NCBI RefSeq assembly: GCF_000331005.1
Contig: NZ_AEJB01000414.1
Coordinates: 1 to 47,852 of the forward strand
Direction of reading: 5' to 3'
DNA: 47,852 nucleotides
Source: Streptomyces turgidiscabies Car8
Lineage (GTDB): Bacteria; Actinomycetota; Actinomycetes; Streptomycetales; Streptomycetaceae
Shown here: piece after piece, positions 41,153 through 47,852 of the stretch
Layout: each line of letters starts with the position of its first letter
Numbering within the stretch: the first letter of the stretch is position 1
Notes under the pieces: model-generated
The model's database searches: none
What the model was told of the DNA's origin: nothing
What the model saw: only the letters and a program-made list of their open reading frames with translations
Translations under genes and position numbers: made by a program

Positions 41153-44100
41153 CTACCGCCGGCCGGCCGCCGCCACCGGCACTCCCATGACCTCCCGGGC
41201 GTGCCGGTTCGGGATCATGCCCAGACGCCACGCCTGCCAGCCCGACTCCAGGGCCACCCCGCGCTCCAGGAGAAGCTGGTAGGCGTCGACGTAGTCGTCG
41301 AGCTTCTCGTCGCGGGACGGATGGCGGCCACGCGAGAGCTGGCTCAGCTCCTCCTGGGCCACCGCCGTGCCGATGTCGACGCCGCCGGGGGCCGCGTACG
41401 GCAGGAGGGTGCAGCGCAGGAAACGCGCCCAGTCCTCGCCGCGCCGGTCGCCGTACGAGGTGAACAGGCCGATCGCCTCGTCGCACAGGGCCAGCGCCTG
41501 CTGGGTCCGGGTGTTCCCGGCGTCGACCACCGCCAGCTCCAGACAGGTCCAGGCCTCGCCGTGGGCGACCCCGATGCGCTGGAAGTCGGCGCGGGCGTCC
41601 ACCAGGAGCTGCCGGGCGAACCCCGAGTTGCGCAGCGAGCCCGTCTGGACCGCCCGCTGGTCGCGGGTGACGCGCGCCGAGTGATGGCGGGCGCAGGCCA
41701 GGCCGTAGACGTCCCGGATACGGGAGAACATCGTGCGGGAACGTTCCAGCTCGCGTACGGCCAGATCCAGGTTGCCCGTCTCCTCCAGGGACTGGCCCAG
41801 GTAGTAGACCGACCAGGCCTCGCCGCGCGCGTCCTCATTGTCCCGGTGGACCGCCGCCGCCCGCCGCAGCCCGTCCACCGCCGCCGACGCGTCCCCGGCG
41901 ACCAGCCGAGCCCGGGCCAGCTGGGTCAGCGCCCAGGCCTCGCCACGGGCGTCGCGCGTACGGCCGTACAGATCGAGGGCAGTGCGCAGTTCGGACTCGG
42001 CGCGCGGTACGTCGCCCATCCGCAGCCCCAGCTGGCCGAGCTGGAAGTGGGCCCAGGCCTCGCCGTGGATCGACTCGCCCTCGCGGTGCAGGACCAGGGA
42101 ACGGGTCAGCAGGTCCCAGGCCTCGGCGAGGCGGGAGCGGTCGCGTTCGACGGCGGCGAGGGCGTGCATCGTCCAGGCGCGGTCGGTCGCCAGTTCGGGA
42201 GCCTGCTGGAGATCCAGAGCCTCCTGGAGCTTCGCCGCCGCCTCGACCAGGTTGCCCTGGTGGTGCAGCGTGATCCCGAGCGAGCACAGAGCCCGGGCTG
42301 CGCCCGCGTCGTGGTGGGCCTCCATGTACAGCTCGACGACCGACGTGAGCGTCGTGCGCGCCTTGTCCAGCTCGCCGAGCTGACGGGCCGCGATGCCCGT
42401 ACGCCACTGCACGGAACGGACCAGCAGCCCCTGGTCCACCGACTCCGCGAGCTCGCTGATCTCGCCGAGCCGGTAGAGGTCGCCGCGCAGCAGGCAGTAG
42501 TCGCACAGGGCGCCCAGCAGGTTGAGTACGGCGGCCTGGTTGACGCCCTCCGCGTGGCGCAGGGTCGCCGTGATGAAGCTCGACTCGTCGTCCAGCCAGC
42601 GCAGCGCCTCGTCGAGGGAGGTGAAGCCGTGCGGGCTGAAGCGGTCCGAGCGGGTCGACATGTTGCCGTCGACCAGGCGCAGCACCGAGTCGGCCAGCTC
42701 GCCGTAGCTGACGATCAGGCGTTCCTGCGCGGCCGTGCGCTCCGCCGGTTCCTCCTCGTCCAGGAGGCGGGCCTGCGCGAAGGCGCGGACCAGGTCGTGC
42801 AGACGGTAACGGCTGCCCCGGACATGGTCGATCAGGCCCGCGCGGGCGAGCGCGTCCAGCTGACGGGTCGCCTCCGTCCGGTCCGTGGCCAGCAGGGACG
42901 CCGCCGCGGCGGCGCCGAGCGAGGCCCGCCCGGCCAGCGCCAGCCTGCGCAGCAGCCGCCGGCCCTGTTCCGACTGGTCGGTGTAGCGCAGCCACAGCAC
43001 CCGCTCGACCGGCTCCACCGGGCCGTACGCGCCCAGGTCCGTGGCCAGCTGCCGCCGGCTGCGCGAGCCGAGCGAGGAGCCCGCGATACGCAGGGCGAGA
43101 GGCAGCCCGCCGCACAACTCCCGTATCCGCTCCTCGGATTCGGCGTCGTACGGATCCGGCCCCGGCCCCGAGCCTCCCACCGCACCCGCTGCTGCCGTTG
43201 ACCCCGATGTCGGCCCCGACCCCGGTTCCGGCTGCGTGGACGCGTTCAGCAGTTCCTCCGCGCCCGCCGCGTCCAGGGCCTCGACGGGCAGCTGATGCAC
43301 CCAGAAGGGCAGGTCGTCCGGGAGGGCGAGGGGCTCGCGGGCGGTGACGATGACGAGGCTGTCGGAGCGCTCCGGGACGAGGGTGCGGACCTGCTCGGGG
43401 TCCTGGGCGTCGTCCAGGACGATCGTCACCGGGACACTGGTGAGATGCTGGTTGTACAGCTCGCTCAGCCTTCTGACCTGCTGTTCCGGTGACGAACGCT
43501 CACGGAAGAGCAGTTGCTCGCGGGACGCGCCGAGCCGGTTCAGCAGATGCAGCAGGGCGTCCCGGGTGGGCAGCGGCGCCTCCTCCGGGCTGTCGCCGCG
43601 CAGATCCACCACGCACGCGCCCCGGAACTGGTCCCGCAGATCGTGCGCCGCGTGGATCGCGAGGGCGCTGCGCCCACTGCCGGACGCGCCGTGCAGGACG
43701 ACCAGGGTCGGCCGGGTCTCCGTACTCGCGCGGGCCGCGTGCACCCACTGCCGGATACGGGCAAGCTCCTGACGCCGGCCCGCGAACGGTTCGTCCGGAT
43801 CGGGGAGTTGGGCGAACGACTGCTCCAGGACGCTGCGACTGCGGGCCGCCGCGCTCTTGTCGCTGCCGCGCAGCTTCGGCCCCGCCTTCTTCGGCCCGGT
43901 GGACGCGCTGAGCACCCGCTGCTGGTCGAGGAACGGGCGGATACCGCGTACCTCCAGCGCCGTCAGCCAGCTCAGCCGCAGTTGGTCGGGACCGCCGGGC
44001 TGGCTCACCGCGCCCGCGCGATGGTGAGCGGCCGGCACATGGGAGGCGGTCACCTTCAGGACCGTCGCGACGGCGCCCACCACGCCCACGGTCAGCGCCG

Positions 44101-44425
44101 CGCCCACGGCGGTGCCCGCCCCGGTGCCGAGCGCCAGGTCGGCGACGCCCGCGGCGAGCGCGGCAACGGCCGCCACCAGCAACGGAGTTCCGGCCCCCTC
44201 ACGGGCGTAGCGCTGCCCGAAGGTGAGCTGCCCGGCCTTCGCCTCGTCGAGCGCCCGCGTGTACGCCTCGTACTCCTCCGCTGACGACTGCGCCATGGCG
44301 TCCAGCGCCCCGCGCGCCCGCGTGAGCAGCACAGTCCCGTCGGTACGCCCCCCGGATCGCCGTACCTCTTCCTCCACGGCCCGGCCCAACAGCCGCTCGG
44401 CTTCCGCCCGGTGGCTGTCCCGCAT
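41153..44425 (-). CDS. STAND/NB-ARC-type NTPase with C-terminal TPR array
   Basis: 1090 residues. Two N-terminal transmembrane helices (about 80-126), an NB-ARC-like domain (about 205-480), a winged-helix-like stretch, and TPR repeats (about 600-1050). Walker B is VTIVLDDAQ (Asp338-339); the GLPLALRIAG (GxP) motif is present. The P-loop reads GASGSGRS (246-253): the invariant Lys is Arg252. The TPR array carries a repeated GEAWA/GEAWS/GEAWT/GEDWA motif at about 40-residue intervals. STAND proteins are ligand-triggered switches; no output domain (SARP, protease, TIR) is attached. ATG 44425 has GGGGGA 6 nt upstream. Monocistronic, convergent with the mca operon. Confidence 0.88.
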   Translation of the reverse strand: MRDSHRAEAERLLGRAVEEEVRRSGGRTDGTVLLTRARGALDAMAQSSAEEYEAYTRALDEAKAGQLTFGQRYAREGAGTPLLVAAVAALAAGVADLALGTGAGTAVGAALTVGVVGAVATVLKVTASHVPAAHHRAGAVSQPGGPDQLRLSWLTALEVRGIRPFLDQQRVLSASTGPKKAGPKLRGSDKSAAARSRSVLEQSFAQLPDPDEPFAGRRQELARIRQWVHAARASTETRPTLVVLHGASGSGRSALAIHAAHDLRDQFRGACVVDLRGDSPEEAPLPTRDALLHLLNRLGASREQLLFRERSSPEQQVRRLSELYNQHLTSVPVTIVLDDAQDPEQVRTLVPERSDSLVIVTAREPLALPDDLPFWVHQLPVEALDAAGAEELLNASTQPEPGSGPTSGSTAAAGAVGGSGPGPDPYDAESEERIRELCGGLPLALRIAGSSLGSRSRRQLATDLGAYGPVEPVERVLWLRYTDQSEQGRRLLRRLALAGRASLGAAAAASLLATDRTEATRQLDALARAGLIDHVRGSRYRLHDLVRAFAQARLLDEEEPAERTAAQERLIVSYGELADSVLRLVDGNMSTRSDRFSPHGFTSLDEALRWLDDESSFITATLRHAEGVNQAAVLNLLGALCDYCLLRGDLYRLGEISELAESVDQGLLVRSVQWRTGIAARQLGELDKARTTLTSVVELYMEAHHDAGAARALCSLGITLHHQGNLVEAAAKLQEALDLQQAPELATDRAWTMHALAAVERDRSRLAEAWDLLTRSLVLHREGESIHGEAWAHFQLGQLGLRMGDVPRAESELRTALDLYGRTRDARGEAWALTQLARARLVAGDASAAVDGLRRAAAVHRDNEDARGEAWSVYYLGQSLEETGNLDLAVRELERSRTMFSRIRDVYGLACARHHSARVTRDQRAVQTGSLRNSGFARQLLVDARADFQRIGVAHGEAWTCLELAVVDAGNTRTQQALALCDEAIGLFTSYGDRRGEDWARFLRCTLLPYAAPGGVDIGTAVAQEELSQLSRGRHPSRDEKLDDYVDAYQLLLERGVALESGWQAWRLGMIPNRHAREVMGVPVAAAGRR

Positions 44426-44596
44426 GGTGTGTCCCCCTCTGGCAGCGATCTGACTGGCAGCGATCTGACGGCTGTTCGGCAGCAACGGCTAACGGCTTGT
44501 CCTCGGTGGTCCTTGGTCAAGTGTGCTGCGGACGGCGCATCGGGGCGAGGGGGCGTGGGGCCCTGATCGCCGTGCCGGTCACGCCGGTTGACGCGA

Positions 44597-44632
44597 CAGA
44601 TGGGGTTGTTGCGGCAGATGCGGTTGATGCGG
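44597..44632. repeat. Tandem 18-bp duplication
   Basis: CAGATGGGGTTGTTGCGG (44597-44614) followed directly by CAGATGCGGTTGATGCGG (44615-44632), 16/18 identical, in the promoter region of the next gene. Confidence 0.75.
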
Positions 44633-44686
44633 GAGGTTCGCCGCACAGCTATCGTGATCGCAGACGTCGAACGGGGAGAACAGGAC

Positions 44687-45364
44687 ATGAGCAGCGTGAA
44701 CCCGCCACCGGGCGGTCCGCCGCACCCGCAGTGGTACCCGGCACCGCCCACACCGCCGCAGGCACCGCAGCCGCCGCGCTGGGCCTGGTGGGTCGTCGGC
44801 ATCGTCATCCCTGTCGTGGGACTGCTTGTCACGTTGCTGGTGAGCCGGCCGAACTCGTCCGACGACAGGGCCGACGAGAACGTGGCGCCGACGCCGACCC
44901 GGTCGTCCGCGTCGGCGGACGCCGCCGACCAGGAGCAACCGGCTCCGGCGCCCCCGAAGAGCCCTGAGGCGCAGACGGCGCAGAAGGCGCTGTACGGGCC
45001 GGAGACCGTCGATGCCGACACGACCAATTCGGGGTCGTACATCGACCTGGACGGGTCCGGGCCGATCGTGATGGGCGACGCCAACAAGAGCGCGGACATC
45101 ATCTTCGGCGCGTCCCTCGGTCTGTTCGTGCCGGGCTCCGCGTCCAATCTGGCTCCCCTGCCGGACTCCGGCGCCGCCCCGACGGCTGTTGAGTGTGCCG
45201 ACGCCGTGCAGGAGGCGGGCACTTACACGGCGGACGCGAAGCCGGGCGGCCGCTTCTGCCTGATGACCGGCAAGGGCCGCGTCGCGTACCTGAAGGTCGT
45301 CACCGCGCCGAGCGTCGGCACCGGGAAACTGAACATCACCGTCTGGGACACGCCTGGGGCCTGA
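44687..45364 (+). CDS. Pro-rich membrane-anchored protein, function unknown
   Basis: 225 residues. Cytosolic Pro/Gln-rich N-terminus (PPPGGPPHPQWYPAPPTPPQ), one transmembrane helix (WAWWVVGIVIPVVGLLVTLLV), a Ser/Ala/Pro linker and an outer domain of about 115 residues. That domain (GSYIDLDGSGPIVMGDANKSADIIFGASLGLFV...) is beta-rich and contains two cysteines (VECADAV, GRFCLMTG) that could pair. It resembles the serine/threonine-kinase-linked and lipoprotein-type outer beta domains of Streptomyces, but no kinase is present. ATG 44687 with GGGGAG 8 nt upstream; the longer upstream frame comes from the tandem duplication. Followed 30 nt later by the YyaL-like gene. Confidence 0.78.
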   Translation: MSSVNPPPGGPPHPQWYPAPPTPPQAPQPPRWAWWVVGIVIPVVGLLVTLLVSRPNSSDDRADENVAPTPTRSSASADAADQEQPAPAPPKSPEAQTAQKALYGPETVDADTTNSGSYIDLDGSGPIVMGDANKSADIIFGASLGLFVPGSASNLAPLPDSGAAPTAVECADAVQEAGTYTADAKPGGRFCLMTGKGRVAYLKVVTAPSVGTGKLNITVWDTPGA

Positions 45365-45394
45365 CGCGTCGGGTCCTGCGGCAGGATGGACCCC

Positions 45395-47428
45395 ATGCCG
45401 AACCGACTGGCCCATGAGACCTCGCCCTATCTCCTCCAGCACGCCGACAATCCGGTCGACTGGTGGCCCTGGTCGGAAGAGGCGTTCGCGGAGGCGCGGA
45501 GCAGCGGCAAACCGGTCCTGCTGAGCGTCGGGTACAGCAGCTGCCACTGGTGCCACGTCATGGCGCACGAGTCGTTCGAGGACCAGGCCACCGCCGACTA
45601 CCTCAACGAGAACTTCGTCAGCGTCAAGGTCGACCGCGAGGAGCGCCCCGACGTCGACGCCGTCTACATGGAGGCCGTCCAGGCGGCCACCGGGCAGGGC
45701 GGCTGGCCCATGACGGTGTTCCTCACGCCCGACGCCGAACCCTTCTACTTCGGCACCTACTTCCCGCCCGAGCCCCGCAGCGGAATGCCCTCCTTCCGGG
45801 AGGTGCTGGAAGGGGTCAGGTCCGCCTGGACCGACCGGCGTGACGAGGTCGCCGAGGTCGCGCAGAAGATCGTGCGGGATCTGGCCGGACGGGAGATCGG
45901 GTACGGAGCCACCGAGGCCCCGACCGAGGAGGACCAGGCGCGGGCGCTGCTCGGGCTGACCCGGGAGTACGACGCGCAGCGCGGCGGATTCGGCGGCGCC
46001 CCCAAGTTCCCGCCGTCCATGGTCCTGGAGTTCCTGCTGCGCCACGGCGCCCGCACCGGGTCCGAGGGGGCGCTGCAGATGGCCCAGGACACCTGCGAGC
46101 GCATGGCCCGGGGCGGGATCTACGACCAGCTCGGCGGCGGCTTCGCCCGCTACTCCGTCGACCGGGAGTGGGTCGTGCCCCACTTCGAGAAGATGCTGTA
46201 CGACAACGCGCTGCTGTGCCGCGTCTACGCCCACCTCTGGCGCGCCACCGGTTCCGAACTCGCTCGGCGCGTCGCCCTGGAGACCGCCGACTTCCTGGTG
46301 CGTGAACTCCGCACCGCCGAAGGGGGGTTCGCGTCCGCGCTCGACGCCGACAGTGACGACGGGACCGGCAAGCACGTCGAAGGCGCCTACTACGTCTGGA
46401 CACCGGCCCAGCTCACCGAGGTGCTCGGGGCCGAGGACGCGGAGCTTGCCGCGCAGTACTTCGGGGTCACGGCGGACGGCACCTTCGAGGAGGGCGCCTC
46501 GGTTCTCCAGCTCCCGCAGCACGAGGGCGTGTTCGACGCCGAGAAGGTCGACTACGTTAAGGCGCGGTTGCTCGCCGCCCGTGGTGAGCGGCCCGCGCCC
46601 GGGCGGGACGACAAGGTGGTCGCCGCCTGGAACGGGCTCGCGATCGCCGCGCTCGCCGAGACCGGCGCCTACTTCGAGCGGCCCGACCTCGTCGACGCCG
46701 CGCTGGCCGCCGCCGACCTTCTCGTACGGGTTCACCTGGACGACCGGGCCCACCTCGCCCGTACCAGCAAGGACGGGCAGGTCGGCGCGAACGCGGGGGT
46801 CTTGGAGGACTACGCCGATGTCGCCGAGGGGTTCCTCGCCCTCGCCTCCGTGACGGGGGAGGGGGTCTGGCTGGAGTTCGCCGGGTTCCTGCTCGACCAT
46901 GTGCTCGTGCGGTTCGTCGACGAGGAGTCGGGGGCGTTGTTCGACACCGCGAGTGATGCCGAGCAGCTCATCCGGCGGCCTCAGGACCCGACCGACAACG
47001 CGGTGCCCTCCGGGTGGACCGCGGCTGCGGGGGCGCTGCTCGGTTACGCCGCCCAGACCGGCGCGGTGCCTCATCGGGCCGCCGCCGAGCGGGCGTTGGG
47101 GGTCGTGAAGGCGCTCGGGCCGCGTGTGCCACGGTTCATCGGGTGGGGGCTCGCTGTCGCGGAGGCGTTGCTCGACGGGCCTCGGGAGGTTGCGGTGGTG
47201 GGGCCGTCGCTCGGTGATCCGGCCACGGTCGCGCTGCACCGGACGGCGCTGCTCGCTACCGCGCCGGGGGCCGTGGTGGCGGTGGGGAGTGTGGACAGCG
47301 AGGAGTTGCCGTTGCTGGCCGGGAGGCCGCTTGTCGGGGGTGCGGCGGCTGCGTATGTCTGCCGGAACTTCACGTGTGACGCTCCGACGACGGATCCGGA
47401 GCGGTTGCGTATCGCGTTGGGTGGGTGA
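45395..47428 (+). CDS. YyaL/DUF255-family thioredoxin-domain protein
   Basis: 677 residues. N-terminal thioredoxin-like DUF255 domain starting [20 protein letters not shown] with the redox motif SSCHWCHVM (CHWC) and [14 protein letters not shown]. An (alpha/alpha)6-barrel domain resembling N-acylglucosamine epimerase or glycosidases ([41 protein letters not shown]) makes up the rest. The family, YyaL in Bacillus and spermatogenesis-associated protein 20 in animals, has no settled reaction. CAGGAT ends 7 nt before ATG 45395, suggesting a leaderless mRNA; an ATG 9 nt upstream is possible. Confidence 0.9.
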   Translation: MPNRLAHETSPYLLQHADNPVDWWPWSEEAFAEARSSGKPVLLSVGYSSCHWCHVMAHESFEDQATADYLNENFVSVKVDREERPDVDAVYMEAVQAATGQGGWPMTVFLTPDAEPFYFGTYFPPEPRSGMPSFREVLEGVRSAWTDRRDEVAEVAQKIVRDLAGREIGYGATEAPTEEDQARALLGLTREYDAQRGGFGGAPKFPPSMVLEFLLRHGARTGSEGALQMAQDTCERMARGGIYDQLGGGFARYSVDREWVVPHFEKMLYDNALLCRVYAHLWRATGSELARRVALETADFLVRELRTAEGGFASALDADSDDGTGKHVEGAYYVWTPAQLTEVLGAEDAELAAQYFGVTADGTFEEGASVLQLPQHEGVFDAEKVDYVKARLLAARGERPAPGRDDKVVAAWNGLAIAALAETGAYFERPDLVDAALAAADLLVRVHLDDRAHLARTSKDGQVGANAGVLEDYADVAEGFLALASVTGEGVWLEFAGFLLDHVLVRFVDEESGALFDTASDAEQLIRRPQDPTDNAVPSGWTAAAGALLGYAAQTGAVPHRAAAERALGVVKALGPRVPRFIGWGLAVAEALLDGPREVAVVGPSLGDPATVALHRTALLATAPGAVVAVGSVDSEELPLLAGRPLVGGAAAAYVCRNFTCDAPTTDPERLRIALGG

Positions 47429-47594
47429 GTCGGGGGCATTTTCTTCGCCCCCGCCGCCCCTACCCGTCCCATCCCGTTCCTGAGGCGATCGGACCGCTGG
47501 CCCACCTGTTCCTGCCCGTGTTCGCCGTTCCGGCGGCATCGGCCGGCAGTCCGGTCGTTGCCGCCGGGCACCCGGAAGAGGCGATACTGCGACC

Positions 47595-47852
47595 GTGACC
47601 ACGCGGATACGCCATCCCTACCTCGGGGGGGCCCGGCCCGATCCCCTTCGCCCACCGGGGCGGGGCGGGGGACGGGCTGGACAACACGATGTTCCAGTTC
47701 CGGCGGGCGGTGGAGGCGGGCTACCGCTATCTGGAGACCGACGTGCACCGCACGGCGGACGGAAAGCTCGTCGCCTTCCACGACTCGACACTGGACCGGG
47801 TGACGGACGGCGGCGGCCGGATCGCGGACCTCTCCTGGTCCGACATACGGCA
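47595..47852 (+). pseudogene. Glycerophosphodiester phosphodiesterase, frameshifted and cut by window end
   Basis: The frame from GTG 47595 reads VTTRIRHPYLGG, as GDPD proteins of Streptomyces begin, then loses homology. From 47641 another frame reads IPFAHRGGAGDGLDNTMFQF..., YRYLETDVHRTADGKLVAFHD: the GDPD active-site HRG, ExD and HD motifs. The two join at a run of seven G (47625-47631); six would give YLGGPGPIPFAHRGG in one frame. So one extra G breaks the gene, as a sequencing error, a true mutation or slippage control. GATACT ends 6 nt before the GTG. The protein would hydrolyse glycerophosphodiesters to glycerol-3-phosphate; the gene continues beyond the window. Confidence 0.75.

Noticed and set aside
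44579..47602. 1007-codon minus-strand frame across two plus-strand genes
   Set aside because: Spans two unrelated genes and the gap between them; composition is typical of an antisense shadow.
1..47852. CRISPR arrays, tRNA/rRNA genes, insertion sequences, prophage or att sites
   Set aside because: None seen: no regularly spaced repeats of 25-40 bp, no transposase or integrase, no cloverleaf-like segment noticed by eye.

Overview
The window is high-G+C actinobacterial chromosome and is almost certainly from a Streptomyces. Protein-coding frames show strong GC3 bias. The gene order accA2 / maf / pccE / pccB / birA / adenylate cyclase / enoyl-CoA hydratase / GGDEF protein / hutH matches the core region I remember from S. 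coelicolor. The sequence also carries mycothiol amidase Mca, LAXTG sortase logic, sigma-R-type promoters, many apparently leaderless genes and two intergenic repeats that I recognise as common in Streptomyces. I see no tRNA, rRNA, CRISPR array, transposase, integrase or plasmid gene, so this is ordinary chromosomal core with some accessory genes.

Layout. (1) 1-6.5 kb: acyl-CoA carboxylase biotinylated alpha subunit, a membrane protein, Maf, a 42-residue membrane protein, carboxylase epsilon and beta subunits, and divergently the biotin ligase that would charge the alpha subunit. (2) 6.7-13.6 kb: class III adenylate cyclase, a Pro-rich membrane protein, enoyl-CoA hydratase, a GAF-like/GGDEF protein, histidine ammonia-lyase (hutH) with a clear leaderless promoter, a small LAXTG sortase substrate and a small acidic protein. 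(3) 13.9-21.3 kb: cell-envelope block with an L,D-transpeptidase lipoprotein, a MacB/FtsX-type ABC permease with its ATPase, and a large secreted subtilisin-like protease. (4) 21.4-28.2 kb: MmyB-like regulator divergent from a zinc alcohol dehydrogenase, a secreted DUF5829-like protein, a free-standing maltokinase-cap-like protein, a secreted DUF3455 protein preceded by a 7-bp tandem repeat array, an atypical metallo-beta-lactamase-fold protein and msrA. (5) 28.2-32.4 kb: an integral membrane M48 metalloprotease flanked by two membrane-anchored proteins that are paralogues of each other. (6) 32.5-36.5 kb: metB, a divergent sigma-like factor coupled to a tiny membrane protein, a MarR regulator and ilvA. 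(7) 36.5-47.9 kb: a DrrA/DrrB-type ABC exporter behind an operator-bearing promoter, greA, a DUF4307 protein, mca, a small membrane protein, a large STAND/TPR protein with an altered P-loop, a Pro-rich membrane protein, a YyaL/DUF255 thioredoxin-domain protein, and the start of a glycerophosphodiester phosphodiesterase whose frame is broken at a run of seven G.

Functional links. AccA2, PccB and PccE form a propionyl-CoA-preferring carboxylase and BirA biotinylates it. MsrA and Mca are thiol-redox defence genes and both carry sigma-R-like promoter elements. The best candidate for an undescribed system is the M48 protease with its two paralogous partners. Other notable items are the heptamer array before the DUF3455 gene, the palindrome inside the ABC promoter spacer, and the Arg-for-Lys P-loop in the STAND protein. 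Everything was read by eye, with no database search or alignment.
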